In this document: piece after piece, positions 1-10,933 of the stretch
How the letters are laid out: each line of letters starts with the position of its first letter
Position numbering within the stretch: position 1 is the first letter of the stretch
Position numbers and translations under genes: made by a program
NCBI RefSeq assembly: GCF_020379485.1
Contig: NC_063439.1
Span: 14,143,683-14,207,682 of the forward strand
Direction of reading: 5' to 3'
Origin: Brassica napus
Lineage: Eukaryota; Streptophyta; Magnoliopsida; Brassicales; Brassicaceae
Length of the DNA stretch: 64,000 bases
Notes under the pieces: generated by a model
Seen by the model: the letters and a program-made list of their open reading frames with translations, nothing else
Told to the model about the DNA's origin: nothing
Databases searched by the model: none

Positions 1-1269
1 GAACCGTAGTAGCATGCTAATGGTTAGGTTGATTGGTTAGTTAGCGAATGCAGAATGCTTAGATGATATCGCTAAGTTGTGGATAGTTAGGTATTCTGGA
101 ATTAGTCTTTATGCTAGATTCTGGAATGTGGTTGATTGTGTTGTGATTATTACTTGAAACCTTGTGTTATTTTTACCGGGTTTAGTATTAATCGTATATT
201 GGCCGATAGCATTTGTGTAACCCACAATGCTAGGCATATTGGGGTGAGTTAGTGTTCCTTCAGACCTCGTACCCGGCGGGTTCAAGGAAACCCCTTATTC
301 GCTGGATCGAGAAGACTCAGCCGAACGGTGTCATGTACTATGGCTGAGTATTACACGACGGTGTAATGGGGGCAGTGACCCGAAGGACTGTGGGCTGTCG
401 CGCGGTGACCCGAAGGACTGTGGGCCGCGGTCGGTTGAAAGTTCCTTCTTCCGGCCTTTGTGGTAGGGAGATAGGATATTGCCGATAGTGAAGGAGGAAC
501 CTAACGTCACCAGGGCCCGAGTTTGTTATATATATTATATCGTGTTTTGGGTTGTTAAACCCTGGTTTAAATCGAGTTTGAGTTTGGTGATAAGCTAGTA
601 ATTAGCGTAATGCTAGTTATCTTGCTATGGTTTACCGCTGCGTATTTCGAATATTGCTCATTGTTATTAAATTGTGTTGTTAGGTGAACCTCTCGCTTTA
701 GATTGTTTGGGGTGGGATAGCGAGGGGTTGTATTTGTTAGTGGGGGATTGTAACTCGCTGAGTAATGCTAGATTACTCACTCCTCACTCGTTGTTGTTTT
801 CAGGTGACCAGTAGTGAGCTCGTAGAAAGCGCGGGGGGCTAGGCTGGCTGGTGTAGATTTGCATCTTTTTGCTTAAGACGCTTTCAGACTATAAGTATGT
901 ACTTTCGCTTTCTTGGCATGCCACCACTTGTATAATATTTTGTGTATTGTAAACCAGATATTATATAAGATAAATAAAGCGAATGTTTTGTGAAACTGCC
1001 TTGTTGTTCTGATATTAGCTTGTCCGAGCTAACACAACGTCAGATTGGAGTACGGGTTGAGAAGCCTTAGGCTTTGGTCTGACGGGACGTGTTAGTGGGC
1101 GGCCTGGCCTAGTTACGAATTGCACTTTTTGTAACTTTGGCTGGATTGCCCGTTAACCCGTCTTATAGCGCTCCTGAGCCTTGGTAGACAGTCGGGCCGT
1201 CGGTCATGTTCTTGTTTGATTGTTGGCCGGTGGTTTGACCTATGCCTAGAACGGTTTGGGGGTGTTACA
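1..1269 (+). mobile_element. 3' part of a long gypsy-type LTR (family C), truncated by window start
   Basis: This segment matches the right half of the solo LTR at 25783-27439 almost end to end. Both share the phrase around 'agcatgctaatggttagg', the 'cgaggggttgtatttgttag' type block, a poly(A) signal (AATAAA at 973-978 here, 27017-27022 there) and the same terminus, GGGGTGTTACA. The terminal CA at 1268-1269 is followed by ATCGT, a possible target duplication whose partner lies outside the window. It appears to sit inside the antisense ORF of the Tat fragment that follows. Chromovirus-like termini suggest Ty3/gypsy, but no coding part is present to prove it. No gene is visible here. Confidence 0.8.
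973..978 (+). promoter_or_regulatory. Poly(A) signal of the family-C LTR
   Basis: AATAAA lies in an AT-rich stretch about 290 bases before the LTR end. The same hexamer is at the equivalent place (27017-27022) in the second copy. This is consistent with R/U5 polyadenylation of the element. Confidence 0.4.
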
Positions 1270-1484
1270 ATCGTTACTCGCTGGGAGTTGATGAGGGAAT
1301 GGCTAAGGAAGCAGAGTGCCCAGTGGGACTTGGCCACGGCGTTGGAACAGTACAAGGATGTGGTCCAAGAGGAAGCCAGGAGCAAAGGTGCCCCCTTCCC
1401 ACTTTTGAGGATGAACCTGCTATTCCACTGTCTTCTGATATGGATGTGGATTCATCCGTTAAGCCGAGAGGATCTCGAACTTGA
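1270..1484 (+). pseudogene. Remnant of Tat antisense ORF (aORF), C-terminal end
   Basis: The plus-strand translation gives an acidic, helix-rich tail: first WELMREWLRKQ...TALEQYKDVVQEEARSKG in one frame. A shift of one base near 1390 then gives PTFEDEPAIPLSSDMDVDSS before the stop at 1482-1484. Tat-lineage elements are known to carry an ORF antisense to gag-pol between pol and the 3' LTR, and the position fits. The N-terminal part is removed by the LTR inserted at 1269. The assignment rests on position and composition, not on a recognised domain. Confidence 0.45.
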
Positions 1485-1675
1485 ACTCGTGTCTACTGCC
1501 GTTCCTTTCTTCAAATAGTGATGTTTGTTTAAGCCGTGGCCCTTTGTGGCCTTTATTATTTCTTCGAACAATGGCCCTGCTGTGGCCTTCTTTTTATTCA
1601 GACTTTTGCTCGCTTGCTTTAAATCGAGCCATTGCATTATGGTTGTTTTGGTCCTAAAGACTATGGGGCCCTCTT

Positions 1676-2290
1676 TGGATCCTTAGATCGTGTTTGGGAC
1701 CCGGAGGTTCCAGTCAGATCATGAGGTCTTTTATCTGGGACCTGTAGGTCTTTTCTCTAGGTCCTGGGACCGAGACTGGGGCCCGGAGGCGATATAGGAA
1801 TCTGGAGATTCTCTGATCAGATCCGGAGATCGTGGTTGGAACCCGGAGGTTTCTGTGATTGGACCTGGAGGTCGTATGAGAATACATGGTTTTTCCCTTA
1901 GATCCGGAGATCGTATCAGGACCCTGGTGTATTTGGACCCTGAGGTCGTGTGGGAACCCGGAGGTCCTTCAGGGATGTAACGGCCCCGATGCGCCCTAGG
2001 CTACACATGGGTTCTATCCTTTTTTCTAGAATCGTATTAGGCCATTGAGGCCTTGTTGGAACCCGGAGGTTTGGATCCGGAGATCGCTGGTTGGAGCCCG
2101 GAGGGTCTTTGAAGTTGTAATGACCCTGATGCACCCTAGGCTGCACAAAGGTTCTAACTTGTTTTTATCTTTGGAACCCTGAGGCCACATAAAAACCCGG
2201 AGGTTCTTCCTTAGATCCTGAGATCTTTGATTGGAACCTGGAGGCTATGGGGGAACCCGGAGGTTCTTCCTTAGATTTTATGCGTAGGAC
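1676..2290. repeat. Field of about 20 short dyads with matching arms
   Basis: A 12-base motif recurs every 20-40 bases. It has two 4-base arms around a CGGA-, TGGA- or CTGA-like centre: AACC-CGGA-GGTT, GACC-TGGA-GGTC, GATC-CGGA-GATC, AATC-TGGA-GATT, GACC-CTGA-GGTC, GACC-TGTA-GGTC and GATC-CTGA-GATC. The arms change together so that pairing is kept. A second, larger repeat ('ccctaggct' block) occurs near 1993 and 2136. The field lies in the spacer between the aORF and integrase of the minus-sense Tat fragment. No coding function is seen. Confidence 0.75.
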
Positions 2291-2638
2291 CCGGAATCGT
2301 TTTGGGAGCCTTGGGTTTCCTTTTTATACGGGGGCTCGCATAAGGACCCAAAGTTCCTTGGGAACCCAGAATGTTTTGTTTTTTGCAGGGACCGTACTCC
2401 GCCTTCCTAGGCAAGACTACTACTGGTACCTGTTTGGATTTCGCATTCTGCCGCTCGGAAGCTGGCCACTATCGATATCCTATGTTGTATTCTACTTCTG
2501 CAGGAAGTCACTTACAGGCTTAGAGGGTGCTGGTGTGAGTGTTATGACCCAAGTCCAGGCTTACGCTGCTTTCCACGTCTGGAGAAGCAAGATTTAGATT
2601 GATCCCTGTATTTCACAGTACTTTTTGAATGAGTATAT

Positions 2639-3934
2639 TGATACCACTCAAATTACCCTAAGGAGTGAATTACTCTTTCAAATAAGAGGTTCAATTGTAG
2701 TCCTTAGGGATCGAATCCACAAGAAGCTAGGGAACCTATTAAATCTAGTTAAATTATTAATTCTAAGTATTTGTTGTTTTATGGGTTTAAAAGTAAATAA
2801 CAATCTTAATTGAGCAAGTCTATTTCTCGACTAACAAGATGATTAGGATTGTAACTTATTAGAAAGGTATTGGATGCAGGGTTTCTATTCAGGTGTTGGA
2901 GATTATAATCCTATAGATGCCTTAACAGTTGCATGCATGATATATTAGAGCTCAACTCCTTAATCACAGTGACCAGCGATGGCAATTTTTCACTGGTTAA
3001 CTAACTAGATCTTGGATCTCAACGGTTAGTCTTTTGATTACAAGAAAGTGTCGATCGATGATCCTATAGGGATATCGATCGATACACCTTTCGCAATGTC
3101 GATCGGTTGTCAAAAGACAATATCGATCGATGCTTCTAGCTAAGCCCTAGGCGCAGGTTGATAATTCTCACTAGCTTTCTAGATCAGCGGTTAGCCTTTT
3201 TCTAGCAGTCCTAGTATGATAGACTATATTCAGAACATGATGGTCAAGGATGCTTGACTCATGTAGATTCCTAGGTTCATGTTCTAGTTAGCAAGGCTAA
3301 AACAAGCAGTAAGAATAATCTATCAATGAATACCACAACTTAGAAAATCTATAGTTGGGGCTAATCCCTCTAACCTATTTGAACCCTGAATCTAACAAGT
3401 AAACTACTCAGACATAGCTAAGCAATTCATCACACAAAATATAGATAAAAACTGCATAGAATAGAATAGATGAATCAATGGAGTTCCAATCACTAATTTC
3501 TCTATGATTTTTTCTCCTAAAACTCTCTCTCTCTCCTGCTGAAAGTAAGAATACAATGGTGGCCAAAAAATTCTCTCGCCTCCTCACACTTAGGCAAGTA
3601 TATAACTATTAGGTTAAAAACTCGTCAGGGGTAATCTTGTAATTTGGTGAAGTCTTGGGTTTAAAGTCGGCTGGAACCAAGTCGCGCTCTCCGCGTCTCG
3701 ACATCGATCGATGGCACAGGATGTACATCGATCGATTTCGTCTTCTTCGTATCGACCTATGATGGTCAGCTCGGATGAAATCTCTTTTAAGCTCCTAAAT
3801 GCTCCATAATCATCACTTTACTCCAAGATACTTCAGAACCTGAAAACATACCTAATATGATAGAATATATAGTATATAGATAGTACAATACTTATATACC
3901 ATGGGTGAAAATGGGTCAAATCCATGGTATATCA
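2639..3934 (-). mobile_element. LTR of Athila-like element A1
   Basis: It starts TGATACCACTC and ends GGTATATCA, the termini shared by the Athila-like LTRs at 7120, 32315, 49331 and 58277, and at 1,296 bp it is close to their 1,303-1,313 bp. It is more divergent than those copies. It carries two clusters of the TCGATCGA palindrome (about 3050-3130 and 3700-3740). The PPT complement follows directly at 3935, so in the minus sense this is the 3' LTR. The preceding pentamer is TATAT; no matching duplication is in the window. Confidence 0.88.
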
Positions 3935-4138
3935 ACTCCCCCAGACTTACCATTTTGCTTGTTCTCAAGCAAAACAAACAGGCAGTCCCTCTAAAGAGGT
4001 TTGAAAACAGCAGAGACTTAAAGATTTAAAACATAGAAATCATCACCTCTACAATTTCGCAAACCACATCTAAAAAGTCCTAATCACAAAAGCACATTAT
4101 GCAATACCCTAGCTTAGCAACCAAATTCAACTAGTCTA
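3935..4138 (-). mobile_element. 3' end of A1 internal region with polypurine tract
   Basis: 'actcccccagactta' beside the LTR is the complement of a purine tract, AAGTCTGGGGGAGT, just upstream of the 3' LTR. The next 190 bases match the region right of the LTR in A3 (33641 on) and A4 (59609 on). A1 is cut at 4138, where the Tat1 LTR begins, so Tat1 probably jumped into A1. The candidate target duplication is GTCTA (4134-4138), with its partner outside the window. Confidence 0.75.
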
Positions 4139-4593
4139 TGTTGGGGAAAAAATACTCCGGTATCATTTCCTCCAGCCTCCAGGCAGGACCCAGACCCTCG
4201 GGTCCCCGATAAGGGAACGCTCCAGGTCCCCGCTAGAAGGAACCCTGAGTTCGGTCCCTGAACCGAGCTCCCTTCCAAAAAATGGAAAACCTTCCATATT
4301 TCCGAGTATGGAAGAGTTTAACCTAAGGAAACCGACTCCTAGACGACTATATAACGACTACTAAAACCCTAAATAAAAGGATCGACTTCCCTAAGGCTTA
4401 GAGACTAGAATTAGACGGCTAGAACTAGGGTTCTTACTCAATACTTTGTAACCTCTCTTGTTCTGGTTTGTCTGATTAATAATACGTCTCTTCAAGCCTA
4501 TCCTCTCTAAATCCTCATGAAATACATATAAACTATCAGCTTATCCATCGTTCCGTAGTACTCACAAAGAGCCTTCACAAAAATCCCCTAACA
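4139..4593 (+). repeat. 5' LTR of Tat1 (455 bp)
   Basis: It begins TGTTGGGGA and ends CCCCTAACA, giving near-perfect inverted termini, and is followed directly by the PBS. A TATA box (TATATAA, 4348-4354) lies mid-LTR. It contains neither of the two palindrome types that mark the other LTR families in this window. Confidence 0.85.
4348..4354 (+). promoter_or_regulatory. TATA box of the Tat1 LTR
   Basis: TATATAA in a GC-richer context, about 210 bases into the LTR. It is the only good TATA match in the 455-bp LTR, so it probably marks the U3/R boundary just downstream. Confidence 0.5.
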
Positions 4594-4613
4594 GTTTGGC
4601 GCTAGAAGGAGGG
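4594..4613 (+). other. Primer binding site, Tat type
   Basis: The motif TTTGGCGCTAGAAGGAGGG starts at the base after the LTR. The identical motif follows the LTR of the palindrome elements (16564 plus strand; 43823-43842 complement). TGG at its start matches the CCA end of a tRNA. I did not identify the tRNA. Confidence 0.75.
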
Positions 4614-5279
4614 AAGTAATCTAACTACGTGATGATGGCAATGGATAAACGTAACAAGCTACCCGAAGCCATTCAAAGAGGAATCAAGCCCCAGGGCTAA
4701 TCCGACAACTTACAAAGTCGAGCAGACGAACTCGTCAAAGCCGAGCCCGTCCAGCCACGCCTATGAGCTAGGACGATCCATGTCATATTTGAAGGACCGG
4801 AGGCGTACAGCGTAAACCACGCCACTATTCAGGAAAACTCCCGCGACGCATGGGGCAACTCCGAGGGGGTAAAGTTAGAGTATCCCGAAGCCAATGAAAT
4901 AACCTTCACCGCAGAAAAACGAGAGGGAGTCTTGTTGCCACACCACGATACCCTCGTCATCTCGCTTACTATAGCAAAATGCCTGGTTAAACGAATACTG
5001 GTGGATAGCGGCAGCTCCAGTAATATCATCTTCCAGACCGCATACCAAGGTCTAGGGCTGGAGGACAAAGCCCTAGTACGAAAAGCAATCTCCCTTGTCG
5101 GATTCAGCGGGGAGGTCAAGCAAACAATAGGGGAGCTCGTCTTCCCTGTCCATGCTGAAGGGGTCAGCCTATCTACTAAGCTCCTGGTAGTCAACTGTCA
5201 CTCCCCCTACAACGTGATCATGGGCCGAGCGTGGGTTCATGGAGTGGGGCAGTTCCCTCGACTCTCCATCAAACAATAA
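4614..5279 (+). pseudogene. Tat1 gag remnant and aspartic protease
   Basis: After the PBS a short ATG frame (from 4632) stops after about 22 codons, and almost all of gag is missing. From 4770 one frame is open to the stop at 5277-5279. It has the retroviral-type protease signature: LVDSGSSSNIIF (catalytic D in DSG) and, about 80 residues later, the flap-distal [10 protein letters not shown] segment. The family cleaves the polyprotein during particle maturation. Just after the protease the frame is lost, and the next part of the polyprotein continues in another frame from 5231. This is a dead copy. Confidence 0.8.
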
Positions 5280-6828
5280 AATTTCCCACTCCTTGGGGCG
5301 TTAGGGAAATTAGAGGAGATCAGGAGACTACCCGTGGCTGCTACCAAGTCGCTCTGAAGAAACAAATCGAGGCCGTACCGCCCCCACAAATCAAGTCCCG
5401 AATTCCGCACACAGAGGAACCGGAAGTCGAGGATATGGATGACGTGCCAGTAGTCGAAGGCTATTCAACTCGTAACCTCAAGATCGGCTCTAAGCTCCCA
5501 GAGGGATTAAGAAGAAGACTAGTAGATTTTCCCAGGTCCAATTCCGATTGCTTCATGTGGTCCCATTCAGACATGCCCGGGATCGACCCCGAGATCATTA
5601 TCCATCAGCTGGAAGTAGATCCCTCGCACCAGCCTGCAAGATAGAAGCAAGAAAGTTTGCTCCAGAAAGAGACATTATAATCAACGAAGAGGTCAGGAAC
5701 CTATTAGAAGCAGGGTTCATCCGAGAGGTGCAATACCCAGATTGGCTAGCCAACGTGGTCATGGTCAAGAAGAAGAACGGAAAATGGCGGGTCTCCATCA
5801 ATCTCACAGACCTCAACAAGTCCTGTCCGAAGGACCCTTTCCCTCTGCCGCACATTGATAAGCTTGTCGATGCTACGACTGGACACCAGCTAATGAGCTT
5901 CATGGATGCTTTCTCCAGCTACAACCAAATACTCATGCACCCCGAAGATCAAGAGAAAACCTCCTTCATGACGTCTCGGGGGATCTACTGCTACAAGGTC
6001 ATGCCCTTCGGCCTGAAAAATGTCGGATCGACATATCAGAGGTTTGTGAACATGATATTCGCGGATCTAGGAGAAACTATGGAGGTCTACATTGACGACA
6101 TGTTGGTGAAATCTCTAGAGGCGGAGGACCATATCTCGCAACAGGCCTTTTCTACCCTCCGTAAATACAATATGAAGCTCAACCCAGCTAAATGCTCCTT
6201 TGGCGTCAGCTCTGGAAAATTCTTAGAGTACATTTTGACCCACCGGGGCATTGAAGCTAATCCATAACAGATCAGAGCTATTCATTCAATTCCTTCCCCG
6301 AGGAGCGTAAAAAAAGTCCATAAGCTAACTGGTAGAATGACGGCTTTAAGCAGATTCATCTCCAGGCTCTCTGATAAATCCCACGCCTTCTTCAAAACCC
6401 TCAAGAAGCCAAAGGATTTCGAATGGACCAAAAAATGCTAATCGGCTCTCCAGGAGTTCAAGGATTATCTTACTACTCCCCCTCTCTTATCCAAACCCTT
6501 GCTTGGCGAGGTCTTGCTGCTATACCTCGCTGTCTCAGAGCATGCAATTAGCGTCGTCTTTGTTTGAGAAGAGGGAACCAAGCAACTACCAATGTACTAC
6601 GTGAGCAAAGCCCTTCTAGACGCAGAAACACTCTACAGTCACCTGGAGAAGTTGGCCCTGGCCCTGATGGTCGCCGCTTGCAAATTACGACCTTACTTTC
6701 AGGCTCATCCGGTGGTGGTCGTCACTTCCTTCCCTATAAAGCTGGTCCTACATAAGCCTGAGGTCTCCGGACGATTGGCAAAGTGGGCAGTGGAACTGGG
6801 AGAATAAGACATAATCTTCCGACCCGCT
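5280..6828 (+). pseudogene. Tat1 reverse transcriptase and start of RNase H
   Basis: It copies genomic RNA to DNA in the family. Visible RT blocks are VVMVKKKNGKWR, the KSCPKDPFPLPHID block, FMDAFSSYNQI (first catalytic D), MPFGLKN and YIDDML at 6088-6099 (the catalytic DD). The connection region follows (LTGRMTALSRFISRLSDKS), then the start of RNase H (AISVVFV, MYYVSKALLDAE). The reading crosses one frame change near 5640. In-frame stops include 6265-6267, the TAA near 6438, the TGA near 6566 and the TAA near 6805. The copy is decayed but easily recognised. Confidence 0.9.
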
Positions 6829-7119
6829 ATGGCAATTAAGTCCCAGGCCTTAGCAGACTTCGTGGCCGAATTCTCTCCAGCTTTACTCCCGGCTCTCGAG
6901 CAGGAGGTACGCCTTCAGAGTGGGATAAAGGAAAAAGGGGAATGTGTCCTACATGTGGACGGCTCCAGTAACGTTTGGGGAGCAGAAGTAGGAATCGTAC
7001 TCACGTCCCCAACAGGGAACACAGCCTCAAGGGCCGTAAGATGCAACTTCAAAGCAACGAACAACGAAAGCGAGTACGAGGCCTTGATCGCTGGGTTATC
7101 GCTCGCTCACCAACATGGC
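6829..7119 (+). pseudogene. Tat1 RNase H domain, cut by A2
   Basis: The frame carries the type-I RNase H landmarks: HVDGSSN (catalytic D at 6958-6960), GAEVGIVLTSP, then NNESEYEALIAGL (catalytic E). It is broken at 7119, where the Athila-like LTR begins (TGATATACC). The rest of RNase H and the start of integrase are missing on the other side of A2, so sequence was lost as well as interrupted. Confidence 0.88.
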
Positions 7120-8422
7120 TGATATACCTTGGATTTGACCCATTTTTACCCATGGTACATAAGTATTTTACTATATATATATATCTATGTTTTCTACTCT
7201 TCTAGGTATGTTTTCAGGTTCAGGTGCATTTCGGAGTAAAGCTATGACTTTGGAGCATTTTGGAGCTTAAAGGACATTTCACCCGAGCTGACCACTTAGA
7301 GGTCGACGAGAGGAAGAACAATCGATCGATGCGCGTCAGTGCTGACGATCGATATCAGGAAATGCCTCGACATATGAAGATTAATATCGATCGATGTACA
7401 CAAGTACCATCGATCGACGTCGAGACACCAGACGCGACATTTTGAATTCATCAAACTTAAAAACCAAGGCCAAGCCAAATTACCAAAATGCCCTGAAGAG
7501 TTTTTAACCTAGTAGAATATATACTGCCTAAGTGTTTTGACGGCAGGGAGCTTTTTTCTAGACCTAGTTTTGTTACAAGTTTCATTTGGGAGAGAAGATC
7601 ACTTGTGATTGGAACTCCTTGTTTCTATTTCTTTTCATCTATACTATGAGTTTCTATTCCTTTATTGTTATGAATTGCTTTGCTATGTCTGAGTAGTTCA
7701 ACTGTTAGATCCAGGGTTCAGATAGGTTTGTGGGATTAGCCCGAAACTATAGATCTGCCTTGTTGTGATATTCATGATAGACTTGTATTCATTGCTTGTT
7801 TTAGCCTTGCTAACTAGAACTTGATCATAGGATTACATACTCAAGCACCCTTGTTATCCCATCCTGACATCTATCTATCATATTAGGATTGCTAGAGAGG
7901 GCTAACCGCCAATTTAGCATCTTAGTAGGGCATTTCATACTCGCGCATAGGCCTGGCTAGAACCCGTCGATCGATGTCCTCAACTGACTATCGATCGATG
8001 TTGGCAAAGGTGTATCGGTCGACGTCTTAATAGACCATCGATCGACACTCTCTCGTTGTCTGCATACTAACCGTTGAGATACGAGATCTAGTCTGTTAAC
8101 CAGTGCTACATGCGACAGCTGATCACTGAGTTAAGCGAATGAGCTCTAATATATCATGCATGCAACAGTTAGGCATCTATAGGTATTATAATCTCCAACA
8201 CCTGAATAGTGGCCCTGCATCTAATATCATTTCCAACCAAGTTACATTTATTATTTACTCGCTTGTTACTATTGCTATTTCATTTAGACATTTACAACCT
8301 TTAGAATTAATAAACACTAGATTTAATTGTTCCCTAGCTCCTTGTGGATTCGATCCCTAAGTACTACATCTGAACCTCTTTTGATGAGAGTAACACTCCT
8401 TAGGGTAATTTGAGTGGTATCA
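7120..8422 (+). repeat. 5' LTR of A2
   Basis: It begins TGATATACC and ends GAGTGGTATCA, 1,303 bp, in the same orientation as Tat1. It has two clusters of the TCGATCGA palindrome: about 7318-7425 near the start of U3 and about 7970-8045 nearer the end. A TATA-like TATATA at 7518-7523 lies between them. Confidence 0.9.
7518..7523 (+). promoter_or_regulatory. Probable TATA box of the Athila-like LTR
   Basis: TATATA followed by CTGCC, just downstream of the first palindrome cluster. The same 'agtagaatatatactgcc' block is kept in the LTRs of A3 and A4. Confidence 0.4.
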
Positions 8423-8426
8423 AATT

Positions 8427-8445
8427 TGGCGCCGTTGCCGGGGAG
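8427..8445 (+). other. Primer binding site, Athila type (tRNA-Asp)
   Basis: TGGCGCCGTTGCCGGGGAG lies four bases after the LTR end. It is the PBS known for Athila elements and is complementary to the 3' end of tRNA-Asp. Confidence 0.85.
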
Positions 8446-8532
8446 CTTTGATCGCCGTTAGATTTAGTTTTATTGATTCTTATTCTTTTCTCTACCCCTT
8501 TCTAATAATTTTTTTATTGTCTTTTCAGGTGC

Positions 8533-10057
8533 ATGCCCAGTGGTACCAGAACGCACCATCCGTAGAGGTCAACGTTCCACATCGCTCGACACAACAACTT
8601 CGTCGTCGATCGATACGTACAACCAACCGTCGACCGACACCAGACCATCATCGTCGATCGATCCCAATCGTTCGACAACGATCGATACTACACCGCTTAC
8701 GTCGATCGATACCGTGTCGTCAAAAATGGTAAAAATTATTATTCTAACTCAGGACGAGAACGGAAACCTGTATGACCAGGCCGGTCATCTGCGTAATGCA
8801 ACAGGTCAGAAAATAGATGCTCAGGGGACTGTAATCCTTGATGCTGATGCTACAGGAGCTGCTCAACCTGTATACGAGGACGCTCGATCGAAACCACTGG
8901 CCGACTACAATCGCCCAGATGAGTACTATTCCAACAGATCAGCTATTCAACTTCTGGAGATCCAGAAGCAGAATTTCGAGCTGAAGCCTCAATACTACAC
9001 CCTCGTGTCGCAGATACCCTACTCTGGGTTACCGCACGAGCATCCTATGGACCATTTGGAACGGTTCGAGGATCTAATCGCTGCTATTCGGATGGAAGGA
9101 GTCCCCGAATATTACCTGCTGTGCAAGCTCTTCAGATACACGCTGAATGGAGAAGCGATGCACTGGCTTAGGCAGCAACCCACATGATCTTTAACATCCT
9201 GGAGCGACATGAAGAATGCTTTCTTACGAAACTTCTTCGATGAGGCGCACCCTAAAGAACTTCAGAACAAAATTTCCACATTCTCGCAGAAGGCTGGAGA
9301 GTCCTTCAAAGATGCATGGATTAGATTTAGGTTCTTCCAGCAAGACTGTCCACACCACGGATTTAACGAAGTGCAGCTGTTAAGCACTTTCTTCCGAGGT
9401 CTCGCCTTACAGTATCGTTGGAAGCTGTGAGACTTATCGAAAACCTTGCTAACAGCAGCAGCACCAAAAACACTGACTCTGAACATAAGAAGTCTGTAGC
9501 CTCTATCGGAAAGGAACAGATGGACGAAGTAATAGCTAAGTTAGATGTGGTGCACGAGCTTCTTAGGAAGCAAGTCTGTTCAGCTGAAGGAGAAATAGCA
9601 GATACGGAATGAGAAGAAAATGTGAACTACATCGGAGGTACCGGATTCCAGAAATTTGGAAACCAGGGCGGAAACAGAAACTTCTTTTGAAATGGCCAAA
9701 GAAGTAACCAAAGTTCACAATTTCAAAAACCGTTCAACAACAACAAAAGCTACTCGAACTCTTACTACCAAAATCCACCACCCCAGACTCAGGAAAGCAA
9801 GATCGAAGAAATGCTTGATCGAGTACTGTTGGGACAACAACAAATCACCGTGGATATCAACGGTAAATTAGACTCCGCCTACAACAATCTGAACATCAAA
9901 ATCGAGACCTTAGGGACTCAGGTGAGAAAATTTGAAACCCAAGTAATTCAGACGGGCGAGACTATAAAGAGGCAAGAAGCTTTCGCTAGAGAGGCAGGAG
10001 CCGACAAAGGAAAACACCACGTAAATGCCATCATAGATGATGATTTCTGGCAAGTGG
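8533..10057 (+). pseudogene. A2 gag, truncated and disrupted
   Basis: Translation gives the Athila-type capsid region (PHEHPMDHLERFEDL, YTLNGEAMHWLRQQP, FKDAWIRFRFFQQDCPHHGF) and a glycine/asparagine-rich stretch near 9640-9700. The N-terminal part holds several Ser-Ile-Asp motifs and one copy of a short repeated domain (DENGNLYDQAGHLR). Compared with A3, about 60 bases are missing just after the ATG at 8533 and about 57 near 9415. Stops occur at 9185-9187, 9610-9612 and near 9687. Gag would form the particle and bind RNA; this copy cannot. Confidence 0.85.
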
Positions 10058-10070
10058 CACGTAAATGCCA
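10058..10070. other. 13-base filler at a deletion junction
   Basis: CACGTAAATGCCA here is an exact copy of 10018-10030, 40 bases upstream inside A2 gag. On its left is A2 and on its right is Tat1 integrase. Copied filler from nearby sequence is the usual mark of error-prone end joining. Confidence 0.7.
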
Positions 10071-10097
10071 AGTTCCCCATGGCGCCGGGGCAGAAGG
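10071..10097 (+). pseudogene. Tat1 integrase, short piece before the solo LTR
   Basis: The bases before the family-C LTR read PMAPGQK in the frame that continues after the LTR at 27440 (KVFLLIV). They belong to the start of the integrase core. The zinc-binding N-terminus and the first catalytic Asp region were lost in the A2/Tat1 deletion. Confidence 0.7.
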
Positions 10098-10923
10098 TGT
10101 GATAACCCGCCCTTCGAGATACGAATGGTCGAGATAGAAGATTGGTCGAGCATCAACTTGGTGGTCGAATCGCAGACGATAAAGATCGATAGGGAAATTT
10201 TGAAGAACGAGGTGGTCGAAGAATTGATCGTGAGTGAACTATGAGTTGAACAAGTTGCTCGACCATAGTTATAAGATGTCTTAGATTGATTAAACGGACG
10301 TTTTGGAAGCAAGAACGACGGGATCGAAGACAGCGGGAAAACCCGATATTGTACGAATCCCTAATTTTGGTATTCTGTAATATTTTTTGGAGAAGCCAGA
10401 GGCTCGGGAAATATTACCGTCAAGGTTATAATGGAGTCTGGAGTTTATTTTAAATATTCAGAACGTCAGAGCGGGAGCAGAAAAATATTCGGGATTAATC
10501 GTGGGCCGAAAATATGCCGGAAGGGTCAAAATCGCGTAAATCGACCGAGAAGCTCGAGGTGTCTCAATGCATGTAATCAGGACGTGATGTCAACCATCTG
10601 ATATGCTGTCTGTCTATAGAAGCACGAGGTGTTGGCACGCATGGAAACAGCACATGGGGACTGACACACAGAAGCACGAGATGTCATCATATCTGCAACC
10701 GCAGCATGCTGATCGACATTTGGGCACCGTGTGTTGTCGTGCATGTGATCCAGACATGCTGATGAACATATGGTCATCCAGGTAGGATTAGAGGTCTCAC
10801 TTTGCATGAGCCCTAGCCATGCTGAAAGACATGTGGAGCACGAGGTGCGGCCGCGCATGCAACCGGAGCCATGCGAGCCGACACACAGGCTGCCACCGAC
10901 CTGAATCTGATTGGCTGCTGTCT

Positions 10924-10933
10924 TATATAAATA
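10924..10933 (+). promoter_or_regulatory. TATA box of the family-C LTR
   Basis: TATATAAATA followed by GGCATGCCC. It is a strong plant TATA match about 120 bases before the point where the LARD element inserted. The region upstream (10560-10900) is a GC-richer block with recurring 'gcatgc' and 'cacgag' words and no recognisable gene. Confidence 0.55.

Larger units (their letters stand above)
1270..2638 (-). mobile_element. Fragment of a Tat-lineage element (TatC), sense strand minus
   Basis: Two landmarks place it. First, 1270-1484 reads as the C-terminal end of an antisense ORF of the kind seen complete at 38270-40063. Second, 2463-2600 resembles the reverse complement of 29990-30060, the spacer just after the Tat1 integrase. 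The order from the left is antisense ORF (plus), dyad-rich spacer, then integrase-proximal spacer, as expected for a minus-sense Tat element. It is interrupted on the left by the family-C LTR and on the right by an Athila LTR at 2639. No integrase codons remain. Confidence 0.6.
7120..10057 (+). mobile_element. A2: truncated Athila-like element (LTR, PBS, gag only)
   Basis: It consists of a complete 5' LTR, the Athila-type PBS, a leader and most of gag. Similarity to the A3 gag (reverse complement near 47590-47630) stops at 10057, after 'ggcaagtgg'. No protease, later ORF or 3' LTR follows. The right end is a deletion junction with a short filler, not a normal element end. Confidence 0.88.

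Noticed and set aside
1216..1518. A 100-codon gene at the left end
   Set aside because: It starts inside the LTR at a non-ATG codon and crosses the LTR/aORF junction. Only the part from 1270 is old coding sequence, and it needs a frame change.
10055..10068. Zinc-binding CxxC-like residues (RKCQ) of the Tat1 integrase
   Set aside because: The bases are the filler copied from A2 gag (10018-10030), so the motif is a coincidence of the junction.
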